From: Bdellovibrionaceae bacterium UBA6776
Lineage (GTDB): Bacteria > Bdellovibrionota > Bdellovibrionia > Bdellovibrionales > UBA1609
DNA length: 64,000 bases
Assembly (NCBI GenBank): GCA_002453155.1
Contig: DKGG01000032.1
Coordinates: 25,681-89,680 of the forward strand
Reading direction: 5' to 3'
Part shown: positions 35,126-44,221 of the stretch, piece by piece
Layout: the number at the start of each line of letters is the position of its first letter
Position numbering within the stretch: position 1 is the first letter of the stretch
Position numbers and translations under genes: made by a program
The notes under the pieces: model-generated
What the model was told of the DNA's origin: nothing
The model's input: the letters and a program-made list of their open reading frames with translations, nothing else
The model's database searches: none

Positions 35126-35155
35126 ATTATCTCGATCTTCTGCAGTTGAGGTCAA
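35126..35155 (-). promoter_or_regulatory. Promoter of exbB-exbD
   Basis: On the minus strand TTGACC (35155-35150), 18-nt spacer, GATAAT (35131-35126). Each box has five of six consensus bases. Transcription would start near 35119, about 14 nt before the exbB ATG, just ahead of its GGAGG. Confidence 0.6.
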
Positions 35156-35234
35156 GACCGGGACTTTGTCGCGGTACTGCATCAGTCAATTGTGATAGAC
35201 TCTGGTTCGAATCAATCTTGAAATGGACGAGATC

Positions 35235-37004
35235 ATGAAAATCTCTGCACTCTTACTGATATTTTTCACGGCAATGGTTCTGGAAGGCTGCGGCTTTCGT
35301 CGGTCCTCGGAGAAAAATATTTTAGTGGTCGCTATCGAAGGTCTGGGTTTCGAAAGAGTTCCCTGTCAGAGTGAAAATTTAAAGGACGGATTCGCAACGC
35401 TCTGCGAGGAGTCCATTCGATTCACCCACGCTTATGCCAACTCCACAGGCAGTTTGCCCAATTTGGCAACTTTGTTGACGGGGGAATTCCCTTGGGACCA
35501 TGGATTGAGGGGACAGACCCAATGGCTCAGACCTCATAGAGAAACTGTGGCGGAAAAAGCCTTGAATCATGGACTTCGAACTCTCTTTGTTTCCAGCGGA
35601 CTTCCCATGCTTTCAAAGTCGGGCTTGAATCAAGGGTTTGAAAATTTTGATGATCGCATCGATCTGTTCAATCGGCCTCGTTTTCGACCGGCCTCGCAAG
35701 TGGTGGAGCGATTTTTAAATTGGGTGGATGGAGAAGAGCCTCAGCCTTTTTTTGGAGTCTTGCATTTTTCAGATCTATTGTTTCCTTATCGATCTTCAAA
35801 AACGGCGGAAGGTGAGCTTCGTGATTTAAGTATCAACTCTCAACTGGAAGAAATCAGCGAAGAGTTGGGACACTTGATCACGGCTCTTAAAAAAAGAGGC
35901 CAATGGAACTCCACCTTTCTTGCCGTTGTCGGGCTTTCTGGGGGAGGTGATCCCTCAAGCTTGAAGTCAAAGCAGACTCAAGTGACTTTGATGATCAAAC
36001 CTTCGCGCCTCAAAAAAGACCAGGGAACCTCTTGGGGTGTGGATTTCAATGTGTCTCTTGCAGATTTAGGAGTGACTTTAAACGAGTTGGTCACGGGTCA
36101 ACTTCCTCAAGATATGAATGAAAAGACCTCCTTAAAGTCTGTCTTTTATGATCCCACTCCTTCTTGGGATCGAGACCGACTGATTCGTACCGAAATGTAT
36201 TGGTCTTTCGAGAACTTTGGCTTGGATGTGGTTCAAAGTTTACGAAACCAAAGTTTTTTCTATGTTCATCAAAACCCACCTTTGCTCTACAACACTTTGA
36301 CGGACCGTCAGGAGATCTCTCCGTTGACGGATCGAAATGGTTTGAGCGAAGAGCGATTTGGTCAATTTCGGGATTATTTTGAAAAACTGGGATTGGCTCC
36401 GGCGGTTTTGGTTGAAGTTCCTTCTTGGTTTTATGTCGGAGTGGAAGGTTTTCGAAAGGAAGTGTGGCCTCAATCTCCACATCTGTCTTTTGGTTCTCCT
36501 TTGCGAGGATGGAATGCGCGAAAACTCATTGAGGAAAAAAGGTGGGGAGAGCTGGCCAAAAATTTTAAAGATGAGCCTCTGATCCATTTTGTGGCTCAGT
36601 CTAAACTTTCTGAAAGTGGTTCTCTCGTTCAAGAAGGCCTGAAAGAGAAGCTTTCGGGAGTTGATTGCGGAGTCTATTTTTTTAAAAGCAGTTTCAAAAA
36701 TACAGACAGTTTGAGTGAGCATTGTCGAGTGGACCGATTGCTTCAATTTTTAGATTGGGAACGCTTCAAGGGATCTGACGAAGAATTGTTTTATGAAAGT
36801 CAGTTCCGATGGTCCTATCAATTGTGGTGGTCTCGTCTTGAACTAGGCGCTATGAATTATGCGGCGTTTGGGAATTTAGGAGTTCCGTTGTCATGGCCCA
36901 AAGCTCCCGATGTGAGTGAACTGTTTCTCATTCATAACGATAAAAAAATCAGAAATCGAAATCTGATGCATGGATTTACTTCCCACGGAAAGTATCAGCT
37001 ATAG
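35235..37004 (+). CDS. Sulfatase/alkaline-phosphatase-fold lipoprotein with altered active site
   Basis: 589 aa from the ATG at 35235. The head 'KISALLLIFFTAMVLEGC' is a lipoprotein signal. 'NILVVAIEGLGFERVPC' replaces the usual metal-binding 'NVLLIxxDxL', with Glu in place of Asp. The nucleophile region reads 'TGSLPNLATLLTGEFPWDHGL': where sulfatases have C/S-x-P-x-R this has S-L-P-N-L, so Ser is kept, Pro is kept and Arg is lost. The fold is probably conserved but the chemistry is in doubt. The second half matches no domain I know. Its stop overlaps that of the pseudophosphatase on the other strand (36999-37004). Confidence 0.65.
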   Translation: MKISALLLIFFTAMVLEGCGFRRSSEKNILVVAIEGLGFERVPCQSENLKDGFATLCEESIRFTHAYANSTGSLPNLATLLTGEFPWDHGLRGQTQWLRPHRETVAEKALNHGLRTLFVSSGLPMLSKSGLNQGFENFDDRIDLFNRPRFRPASQVVERFLNWVDGEEPQPFFGVLHFSDLLFPYRSSKTAEGELRDLSINSQLEEISEELGHLITALKKRGQWNSTFLAVVGLSGGGDPSSLKSKQTQVTLMIKPSRLKKDQGTSWGVDFNVSLADLGVTLNELVTGQLPQDMNEKTSLKSVFYDPTPSWDRDRLIRTEMYWSFENFGLDVVQSLRNQSFFYVHQNPPLLYNTLTDRQEISPLTDRNGLSEERFGQFRDYFEKLGLAPAVLVEVPSWFYVGVEGFRKEVWPQSPHLSFGSPLRGWNARKLIEEKRWGELAKNFKDEPLIHFVAQSKLSESGSLVQEGLKEKLSGVDCGVYFFKSSFKNTDSLSEHCRVDRLLQFLDWERFKGSDEELFYESQFRWSYQLWWSRLELGAMNYAAFGNLGVPLSWPKAPDVSELFLIHNDKKIRNRNLMHGFTSHGKYQL

Positions 37005-37679
37005 ATGGGTGATTCCCAGCCAGAAGGGAATTTGAGAATTGTCTTGAGAGAGCACTTTAGACAACTCATCTAGTGTACGTCGTCCAGATGGAAGGCTTAA
37101 AAACTCCATGGGAAAGTGAGAGCGAGTCAAAAAGATCAACTGATCTCCAGGATTCCAGTGAAAGCTTTGAAGGGAAAAGTTCGAAGTCGAATAAAGACCA
37201 AGGAGAGCATGGGGGAGTGGAGATAAAATTTTTGGAGGAGCACTCAACTCCGCAGCCAAATCGGTTCCTAAAGTCAGTGGAACCAGAGGGAATCCTTTGC
37301 GGCTCAAAAAGATAAAGGGCTGTCCCACTTGAGCAATGGTGATTTCATTTCCATTCTTAGCGCATATGGCGATTTCAACGCCTTCTGTGTATTCCTCTCG
37401 ATTTTCTTCCCGGTAAAGAGTGTCGTTGAGCAACATCATTGCCACACGCACATGGTTTGCGAGAGGAGTGATGCAGGTCATTTTTTGAAAGGGTGAAGTG
37501 GCTTCGTTGTCATTCCGGCTGGAGAGGATGAAATCTGTAACAATGTCTTTCGCCCGTTCTGCAACGTTTGAATTTCCCCAGGGTGTCACCACCAGCAAAA
37601 GGCTTCCATCATCTTCACAGTGCGTGTAGGGACTGGGTCGAAAAGACTTTCCTCTATAAGATCTTGATGAAATTTTCAT
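36999..37679 (-). CDS. PP2C-fold pseudophosphatase
   Basis: 226 aa, last gene of the tadC-FHA operon. The strand order resembles PP2C: 'DGSLLLVVTPWGNSNVAERA' stands where ADGMGGxxxGE is expected, 'GNEITIAQVGQPFIFLSRKG' where GNxLxxANVGDSRAYL is expected, and 'GDQLIFLTRSHFP' where DxLLLCSDGL is expected. The metal Asp is missing at each place (Thr, Gln and Arg instead), so metal-dependent catalysis is unlikely. It may bind a phosphoprotein or an FHA partner. The ATG at 37679 follows the FHA stop by 2 bp, with GGTGG upstream. Confidence 0.6.
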   Translation of the reverse strand: MKISSRSYRGKSFRPSPYTHCEDDGSLLLVVTPWGNSNVAERAKDIVTDFILSSRNDNEATSPFQKMTCITPLANHVRVAMMLLNDTLYREENREEYTEGVEIAICAKNGNEITIAQVGQPFIFLSRKGFPLVPLTLGTDLAAELSAPPKILSPLPHALLGLYSTSNFSLQSFHWNPGDQLIFLTRSHFPMEFLSLPSGRRTLDELSKVLSQDNSQIPFWLGITHL

Positions 37680-37680
37680 A

Positions 37681-39705
37681 TTAAAATCCACCATACTGTT
37701 TGATCTTGAGAGAAGATTTTTTGTGAAACTCCCCATTGGGAAGGTCTTCTTCAACGATGCGCTTCCACTTCTCTTTGGCAGTCGCAAGATTTCCTAAGCT
37801 TTCTTCGAGCTTGGCATCTTGATACAAAGTCCTCATTTGCTGTCGAAGAGCCGCCGAGTATCTTTCCTTGGCAACGACAGCATCTTTAAGGGATGGATTT
37901 TCTTTTAAGGCTTCATCACAAGCTTTGTAAGCTTCCTTGTATTTCCCCGATTCTCCCAGACTGTTGCACTTTTCCATCATTAGGCTGATCTTTTCCTGAA
38001 GAGATTTTGAGACCGTGGCCAGTTCTCGCTTGGCGGTGGAAACCTGAGTTGAAAGACCTCCTCGGGCTTGAGAGATGAATCTTTGATAGGTCTTTTGTGC
38101 ATTGAGCAAATCGCCTTTAGACTTGTAGCTTTGAGCTCGATTGAAAATGCTCAAAAGTTGTTGGCGTTTTTCCGCCGCTTCTTTTTGCTGCTGGGCCAGG
38201 AGCTCTTTTTCTCGTTCGCGCGCCTCAGCCGCTTGTAAAAGTTCGATGACCTTAGGATGTTCGGGATTTAACTCGATGGCATCTGTAAGACAATTTTTTA
38301 CTTCAGAAACCGTCCCTTTGGTGGTGTGCTTTTCGGTACAAACCGCAATGATGTCTGCAATTTTTTGTTCCACCAGAGCTTTTTGGCGTTCTTTGCGTTC
38401 TTCGTCGATCTTTCTTTGAGTCAATTCATGACCTTGGACGCAAAAAGACTCAAGTTCTTTTGAGTTGTCATAAAAGGGAACCGTTTCATGAAGCTTTGCC
38501 AGTTCTGCAAGGCACAAAGAATATTTCCCTTGGACATAGAGGTTTCGGGCTAGGTTGAGAGAATCTTTGATTGCTGATTTTTGCTCTTTTGAGAGATTCT
38601 CAAAGCTTGCATTTCCTGCGGTTTCATTTTTGGCTGCGTCGCTTTTCTTCTGAGGATCTGAATCCAAAAGCAAGCCAACAAGTAACACCGGAATCAATGC
38701 CATCAAAACCACTCGAACCTTGTTCTTTTTCCAATCATAAGCTTTGATTTTTCCCAACAGTCCTTCGGACACTTCTTCTTCATAAGACGGCTCTTCTCCG
38801 TAGTAAGTGGGGCCGTCCGCATAGGGAGTGGGAAGATTTCCATAAGGAGAGGGACTGTGCTGAGGAAAAGGCGTCAACCAACCATTTTGCGGGAGCGCCA
38901 ATGGTTGGGTACTGATTGCAGGCAAGTTTGCGGCCTTGATTTCGAAATGAATCTCGATGTCCAGGACGCGAATTTGATCCCCACTTTGAAGTCGGGTGGG
39001 CTCGTGGGGAGCGACGCGATGGCCGTTGATGTAAGTTCCATTAGAGCTTCCGAGGTCCGTTAAAAAGTATCCTTCCGGTGATTTTGAAAGCTCAAAGTGT
39101 TTGCGACTGACTTTGGGATTTCGAAGCTGAATTTCGCAGTCCGTCTCTCGTCCAGCCATCCAAACACTGCCTTCAAGCTTTAGGACTTCATTGTCACTGC
39201 TAGAGTTGGGATAGTTGATCCTTAAAAGGGAAAGCAATTGCAAACTCCCCACTTGAGTGGAGTCCGCGGTTCCAAATCCAGGATTCGTATCATCGACTTC
39301 ATCAATGGCAAAGTGATTGACTGGTGCTTCTGTGGGGACAAGTGCAGACGTGTTGGATGGATCCTCTTCAGGTCCCAACGCGTATTCTTCTTGAGCCGCG
39401 TCTATAGATTCAGCTTCCATCCGGAATTCGAACTCATAGGGAGGCAAAGAAAAGGAAATGTCTTCACTCAACTCGAGGCTCTCGAAGTTTTCGGTTCCCA
39501 CTTGAGGGTGAAGGAAGCGAGACAAACTTTCGCAAACCCAAACGCCACCATTGTCATAGAACTTCAGGTGATGTCGCGAAATTCCACGGTGATCATCCAG
39601 TGGAAAGTCACAGTCGTCATCCCTTCCGGCCTTGTATTCTTGGCCGGTATGGAGTTCGAGAGTTTTGATTTCGGCTCCGTTGAGCTTCAGAGTTAACTTC
39701 GCCAC
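37681..39705 (-). CDS. Membrane protein with two FHA domains and a helical repeat region
   Basis: 674 aa, GTG start overlapping the previous stop in TAGTG. FHA1 (about 1-98) has GR at 27-28 and SRHH at 43-46 but lacks the NG loop. FHA2 (about 155-257) is complete: GR 185-186, SRKH 200-203 and SSNGTYING. A Pro/Tyr linker leads to one membrane segment (331-348), so both FHA domains are cytosolic. About 325 residues of TPR-like helices and coiled coil follow in the periplasm ('ARNLYVQGKYSLCLAELAKL' type units). FHA domains bind phosphothreonine. It could link a cytosolic phospho-signal to a periplasmic assembly. Confidence 0.82.
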   Translation of the reverse strand: MAKLTLKLNGAEIKTLELHTGQEYKAGRDDDCDFPLDDHRGISRHHLKFYDNGGVWVCESLSRFLHPQVGTENFESLELSEDISFSLPPYEFEFRMEAESIDAAQEEYALGPEEDPSNTSALVPTEAPVNHFAIDEVDDTNPGFGTADSTQVGSLQLLSLLRINYPNSSSDNEVLKLEGSVWMAGRETDCEIQLRNPKVSRKHFELSKSPEGYFLTDLGSSNGTYINGHRVAPHEPTRLQSGDQIRVLDIEIHFEIKAANLPAISTQPLALPQNGWLTPFPQHSPSPYGNLPTPYADGPTYYGEEPSYEEEVSEGLLGKIKAYDWKKNKVRVVLMALIPVLLVGLLLDSDPQKKSDAAKNETAGNASFENLSKEQKSAIKDSLNLARNLYVQGKYSLCLAELAKLHETVPFYDNSKELESFCVQGHELTQRKIDEERKERQKALVEQKIADIIAVCTEKHTTKGTVSEVKNCLTDAIELNPEHPKVIELLQAAEAREREKELLAQQQKEAAEKRQQLLSIFNRAQSYKSKGDLLNAQKTYQRFISQARGGLSTQVSTAKRELATVSKSLQEKISLMMEKCNSLGESGKYKEAYKACDEALKENPSLKDAVVAKERYSAALRQQMRTLYQDAKLEESLGNLATAKEKWKRIVEEDLPNGEFHKKSSLKIKQYGGF

Positions 39706-40712
39706 TAGAACCGCCCTTCCAGCATGTTGTCGCAGGCGACGAAGTTGGTTTTTGCTTCTTTATATATGGAACTGCTTGGATCTCGAACCATGACCATCAC
39801 ATTTCGAAATGCCGAACGGCAGGCGCGAAATTGGTTTTGATCTCGGTACTTTCTTCCCAAAACCATGTGATATTGAACCAATTCACCAAATTTTTTCTGA
39901 GATAATTTCAAGTAGCGATTGCAAAGGTCATGGCTGGGATTTAGCGCCAAACACGCTTGAAAGGATCCAATGCTTCTTTCGAACTGTCCCTTTTGGTAGT
40001 CTCTAAACCCAATCACGTAGTGTTCTTGAGCTTTTGATTGTGAAAGAGTTGGATTGAGTCGATCGGCTCGATTCTTTTGAGCAATCTTTTGAAGCTCTTT
40101 GGCATCATTGATGTCGGCTTCAATTTGTTTTTCGTTTCGAAGAGCAAAGGGATCTTCGCCCTTTTTGTCTGGAGGCGAAAGAAGCCACCATAAAATTCCA
40201 CCAATCAGCCCGTAGATTAAAAGCCGTTTGCCATTGAAAAAAGAAGAACTTGTATTTGAAGACCTTTTTCTTGACCGCCGTCGAGAAGGTGGAGCTTGGT
40301 AGGGAGCAGGTTGAGAATATGGATTTGGAATTGGTGCCAAATGAGGTTGAGGAATGGGATCCTCAACCATTGGGATCATTTCCGCGCCGGACTCTAGAAA
40401 TCGGAGCTGACTGTCTCCCAGTTGAATGATGGTCCCGGAATGGATCTCTGAATCCGAAATGGGCTTTCCATCAATCAAAACAGGATTTTCTTTAGAAAGA
40501 CTCTTTACATGGTAGCTCTTTCCATCCCAATAGACCTTCGCCTGTTTGCGACTGACTTTAGGATCATGGGGAATGGAAAGATCGCAATCATGACTGCGGC
40601 CTATTGAAAATTCAGAAGCATGAATTTTAACTTTAGAACCTGAAAGAGGACCCGATACAATGGTCCATTCAGATTCTGGTGCATTGTGAAGAGAGAGAGC
40701 TTTATTACTCAT
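39705..40712 (-). CDS. Membrane FHA-domain protein with TPR-like periplasmic part
   Basis: 335 aa. FHA domain (about 15-108) with GR 38-39 and SRKQ 54-57; the usual His is Gln and the NG loop reads 'NPVLIDG', so phosphopeptide binding may be weakened. A Pro-rich and then Arg/Ser-rich linker (about 120-158), a membrane segment (163-180), and then helical repeats ('YVIGFRDYQKGQFERSIGSF', 'YHMVLGRKYRDQNQFRACRS') follow. The layout copies the downstream FHA protein in smaller form, which suggests duplication. ATG and previous stop overlap in TAATG at 40712. Confidence 0.8.
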   Translation of the reverse strand: MSNKALSLHNAPESEWTIVSGPLSGSKVKIHASEFSIGRSHDCDLSIPHDPKVSRKQAKVYWDGKSYHVKSLSKENPVLIDGKPISDSEIHSGTIIQLGDSQLRFLESGAEMIPMVEDPIPQPHLAPIPNPYSQPAPYQAPPSRRRSRKRSSNTSSSFFNGKRLLIYGLIGGILWWLLSPPDKKGEDPFALRNEKQIEADINDAKELQKIAQKNRADRLNPTLSQSKAQEHYVIGFRDYQKGQFERSIGSFQACLALNPSHDLCNRYLKLSQKKFGELVQYHMVLGRKYRDQNQFRACRSAFRNVMVMVRDPSSSIYKEAKTNFVACDNMLEGRF

Positions 40713-42340
40713 TACCCCCCCTCTTCCAGTGGAATCAGAATGACAAGATATGTGGCCACAGAAGTGTCACCCGCAATTCCTTGGGCCACCAACTGGTAAG
40801 GGTGCCCAGAAAATTCCAATTCATTATGAGCCATTTCATAAGGATTCGCATCCACTCGTTCAATGAGGTCTTTGATATTCAACTTTAAAGCTTGGTCATT
40901 GATTTCATTGACGGTCAGCCCTTGCAAGCTGATGACAGGGACACCTGTTCGATGCTCGAACTCCTCATTCACTGAGAGAATCGAAAGATCCAGGGCACTG
41001 ATTCCCATGGCGCCAAATCCAGACATTTGAACCAGATTTTCGATTTCTTTGTTTCGGTCCGCTTGAAAGCTGGGAGCCTGTTGAAACCCATCGTCTGGGG
41101 TCACGCGACTTAATGCACTTCCCAAGTTGGAGGCCAACTTTTGAAGGGGAGAAAATTGATAGTGAATAGAAACCTGATCATGTCCCTCTTTAAGGGCCTG
41201 ATCGATTTGTGCATTCAAAGAAACAAAGGGGTACTCGAATATTTTAAAAAGAAAATAAAAGAGGATCGATCCAATCAATAAGGCGATAAATAGAGTGGTG
41301 ATAAACAAACTAAGAACTTGAGAATCGTCGATAGCCAAAGAACCCATGTCATAGAAGACAACTGCGAATGCGGTGACAGCTTGAGTGCCCGTTTGCGAAT
41401 TGTAAAACTCAATGGGAACCATTGCGATGACGGTGCTGTCATCGTATTGATTCACCGATTCTTTGTTGAGCTTTCGTCCCTGGTGAACATAAGGTTCGTC
41501 GGGAAAGGTTCCCGCTTTGTTGGCTGGAGCAATGATCTGTCCGTCGATGTTAGAAATGATCAAGGCATCTTTGACTCCAGGACGATTGAGAGCCATGTCC
41601 ACACTCACCGTGCTGTCCATTCCCTGAAGCAAAGCCGGGCGATTGATTTTTGCCAGAGTGGTGGCAATGGTCAAAGCGTGTTGCTGACTTTCCTCTTCGA
41701 TGCTCATTTTCAAAATGCGAATCAAAGGAATGGTTGAAAGGGACGTCACAACGAAAATAAAAACGGCCATAAAGCCTGCCAAAACCCATTTGAACTCCAT
41801 GGATTCAGGAAGCTTGTAAACTCCGGGCAAAACTTCTTTGTCGAGCATCTGCTGAGCACGATCGAGAATTTTTTGAACCACATTGCCTTCGTTTTTAGGG
41901 GGAAGTGGTTCCCCTTCTTGTTCGAAAGAAGCATTGGAAGAAGGAGACCTCTCATGAGAGGACGGTGCTGGATTTGGGTGTCCGTAGTTGGGTGCGGCAG
42001 ATCCGTAGTTGGGGAGAGCTTGCATCATTTGATACTGCTGAGCCCATTGCTCCGGAACATTTTGAACTTCCAACGTGAGATTGTGCAATAGAATTTGATC
42101 GCCGGACTTTACCTTCGCAGATTTGATCTGCACGCCGTTCAAAAAGGTTCCGTTTCTGGAGCCAGCATCTGTGATAAGAAGGTCTTCACCCAGGATATCA
42201 ATTTTTAAATGTTCTTTCGAAACTCCATTGGATTGAATCTTTACATCACAACGCGCAGATCGGCCCACCAAGAGATTTGGCTTGTTGAGGGGAACAATTT
42301 GACCGGCCTGTGGGCCATTTAGAAATCTAATGATCCACAT
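40712..42340 (-). CDS. FHA-domain transmembrane sensor with PAS-like C-terminus
   Basis: 542 aa from the ATG at 42340. Complete FHA (about 1-95: GR 26-27, SKEH 41-44, SRNGTFLNG 61-69). A Pro/Asn/Ser linker leads to TM1 (183-206), a periplasmic region of about 135 residues with Cache-like strands ('VKDALIISNIDGQIIAPANK', 'STVIAMVPIEFYN'), TM2 (344-366), then a cytosolic PAS-like domain (about 430-540). No kinase, cyclase or methyl-accepting output is present. It could sense a periplasmic signal and pass it to FHA partners. It overlaps the DUF192 gene by 14 nt. Confidence 0.8.
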   Translation of the reverse strand: MWIIRFLNGPQAGQIVPLNKPNLLVGRSARCDVKIQSNGVSKEHLKIDILGEDLLITDAGSRNGTFLNGVQIKSAKVKSGDQILLHNLTLEVQNVPEQWAQQYQMMQALPNYGSAAPNYGHPNPAPSSHERSPSSNASFEQEGEPLPPKNEGNVVQKILDRAQQMLDKEVLPGVYKLPESMEFKWVLAGFMAVFIFVVTSLSTIPLIRILKMSIEEESQQHALTIATTLAKINRPALLQGMDSTVSVDMALNRPGVKDALIISNIDGQIIAPANKAGTFPDEPYVHQGRKLNKESVNQYDDSTVIAMVPIEFYNSQTGTQAVTAFAVVFYDMGSLAIDDSQVLSLFITTLFIALLIGSILFYFLFKIFEYPFVSLNAQIDQALKEGHDQVSIHYQFSPLQKLASNLGSALSRVTPDDGFQQAPSFQADRNKEIENLVQMSGFGAMGISALDLSILSVNEEFEHRTGVPVISLQGLTVNEINDQALKLNIKDLIERVDANPYEMAHNELEFSGHPYQLVAQGIAGDTSVATYLVILIPLEEGG

Positions 42341-42677
42341 GCAACTGATCTCCAATGGCAAGTTTTTCATCAGACAAAGACCCAGAAGGGAACTCAAAAA
42401 CGTCTCGAGTGTGTAGAGTCGCAAACGCCAGGCGTCCTGGTCGGAGGTTTGGAATGATCTTTGTGACCGTGAGGTGTTTGTCAACAAAGGCTACATCAAT
42501 GGGAAAATTCATAAAGAAGGTATGAATGCTGTTGCAAGAGGGGATCCACAGCGCTTCGTCAGCATCCATGGATTTTCGACCGAGCAAGCCTTTCATTCGC
42601 GCCCAAGTGGAATTTGCGGTTTCCAGTTTGGAGCAAAGAATCAAATTTTTGGTTTGATTGAAAAGTTTTGCCATCAT
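42327..42677 (-). CDS. DUF192 family protein
   Basis: 116 aa. The family core is present: 'TWARMKGLLGRKSMDADEAL', 'CNSIHTFFMNFPIDVAFVD' and 'FEFPSGSLSDEKLAIGDQL'. DUF192 proteins are small beta-rich proteins of unsettled function, often exported, but there is no signal peptide here. The ATG overlaps the tadC stop in ATGA, and its own end overlaps the FHA sensor gene, so it is firmly inside the operon. Confidence 0.88.
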   Translation of the reverse strand: MMAKLFNQTKNLILCSKLETANSTWARMKGLLGRKSMDADEALWIPSCNSIHTFFMNFPIDVAFVDKHLTVTKIIPNLRPGRLAFATLHTRDVFEFPSGSLSDEKLAIGDQLHVDH

Positions 42678-43579
42678 TGGCCCCCATAGAAAAAGTTGAG
42701 GACCACTGGCGCGAAAACCATAATGAACACAGAGGGCAAAACCAAAAACATCATCGGAATGAGCATGGCTTGAGAGGCTTTTGCTCCCGCTTTTTCTGCG
42801 CGAACAAATCTTTCCAATCGCATTTGAATGGATTGATCTTTGAGAACTTGTGCAATGCTGGCTCCCGTTTCTTCGGCATCTCGAACCACAGCAACGAAGC
42901 TTGTGATTTCAGGAATGTCTAAGCGGTCGGACAAACGAGTGAGTGCTTCACGTCGAGAGCTTCCCAGTTTAATATCTTTCAACACCAGTTGGAGTTCATC
43001 GGCCAATACAGAATTGTCGGCCTTGTCTACAATCCGTTGAAGGCTTCCCATAAAATCCAATCCGGCTTCTGTGGAAAGAGCCATCAAGTCGATGAAGAAA
43101 GGAAGGTCGCAAACCACGTCGGTGTAACGCTTGCCCTTAGAGAGTCCGCAGTAGAGGTGAGGGAAAAGAAAGCCCACTCCACTGATGCCAATGGCAACAA
43201 AGTATGGAAAATCCATTTGGAGTGCAAAATTGAAAATTGTGAATCCAATAGGGAACATTATGCCCCAAAGGATTTGCAAACCAATGAATTCGTCTTCGTT
43301 GATTTCTTCACTTAGGCCCGCGGTCAGAATTTTCTTTCGAACTTTAGATCGGTAAGATTCGCTTTTGATTTTGCGCGCATGTTGAAGGGTAAAGTTGTGA
43401 ATCAGTGGGCGCGACAGGTTGATCAAAGCATTTTTTGATTTCGCGGGTTCATCTCCAGAAGCCCACGCCAAGGCTTCGGCGTCGGCATTGTTTGTAAAAA
43501 TGGCTGAGGTGAACAGGTAGACGGAGAGTGCCGCCAACCCAAGTCCGCTGATCAAAATTAAAAAATCAAAACTTAACAT
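42674..43579 (-). CDS. tadC: TadC-type inner-membrane protein (type II secretion F domain)
   Basis: 301 aa. Layout: membrane helix, cytosolic stretch, two helices ('GLQILWGIMFPIGFTIFNF', 'YFVAIGISGVGFLFPHLYC'), the T2SSF domain 'DLPFFIDLMALSTEAGLDFMG...DIKLGSSRREALTRL', and a last helix. This is the platform protein of Tad/type IVb pili. Its usual partners TadA and TadB are absent: tadC opens the operon, and maf begins divergently 33 bp away. It is followed by DUF192 and the FHA genes. Confidence 0.9.
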   Translation of the reverse strand: MLSFDFLILISGLGLAALSVYLFTSAIFTNNADAEALAWASGDEPAKSKNALINLSRPLIHNFTLQHARKIKSESYRSKVRKKILTAGLSEEINEDEFIGLQILWGIMFPIGFTIFNFALQMDFPYFVAIGISGVGFLFPHLYCGLSKGKRYTDVVCDLPFFIDLMALSTEAGLDFMGSLQRIVDKADNSVLADELQLVLKDIKLGSSRREALTRLSDRLDIPEITSFVAVVRDAEETGASIAQVLKDQSIQMRLERFVRAEKAGAKASQAMLIPMMFLVLPSVFIMVFAPVVLNFFYGGQ

Positions 43580-43612
43580 TGCTCACCATAATGTGGTTTA
43601 ACCAAACACAAG

Positions 43613-44221
43613 ATGAAAATTGTGCTGGCTTCCCAATCTCCTCGTCGCCGTGAACTGTTGACCCAAGCCGGCTTCGAATTTCGAGTTCAATCAGTAAAAG
43701 TATCGGAAATAATTGAACAAAACCTGAATCCAGCCCGGGTGGCGTCTCATTTGGCGACACAAAAGGCGGAGGCCTGTTTCGAAGCCTACAACTATAAGAA
43801 TTTACAGGGTTTTTTAATCCTTGGAGCGGACACCGTTGTGGCGGTGGGTGACCAAATCCTAGGCAAGCCGGAGACCAAGGAAGAAGCTGTCCATTTTCTA
43901 GACCTTTTGTCGGGGCGGAGCCATCAAGTGATCACTGGATTTTGTCTGATTGAAAGTGGATCTGGACAAAAGCACGTTCATTGGGATGAGACTTTGGTCC
44001 AGTTCAAAAAGTTGTCCCAGGAAGAAATTCAAAGCTATGTGAACAGTGACGAACCTTACGACAAGGCTGGGGGCTACGGGATTCAAGGGACGGCTCAAAA
44101 TTTTGTGACTGGTATTCAGGGATCCTGGACCAATGTTGTGGGGCTTCCTATGGAGAAAATGGAAGAGGTGATTCGCGAGGAGGCTTGGGATGTCGATCGA
44201 ATCCCGGTTGGAAAACCTTAA
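43613..44221 (+). CDS. maf: Maf-family nucleotide pyrophosphatase
   Basis: 202 aa. N-terminal 'IVLASQSPRRRELLTQAGF', the base in 'LILGADTVVAVGDQILGKPE', and 'YDKAGGYGIQG' are the family signatures. It hydrolyses (modified) NTPs such as dTTP, UTP or m7GTP to monophosphates and may affect septation. It is the first gene of maf-yggS-proC-divIVA, overlapping yggS by 32 nt. Confidence 0.94.
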   Translation: MKIVLASQSPRRRELLTQAGFEFRVQSVKVSEIIEQNLNPARVASHLATQKAEACFEAYNYKNLQGFLILGADTVVAVGDQILGKPETKEEAVHFLDLLSGRSHQVITGFCLIESGSGQKHVHWDETLVQFKKLSQEEIQSYVNSDEPYDKAGGYGIQGTAQNFVTGIQGSWTNVVGLPMEKMEEVIREEAWDVDRIPVGKP

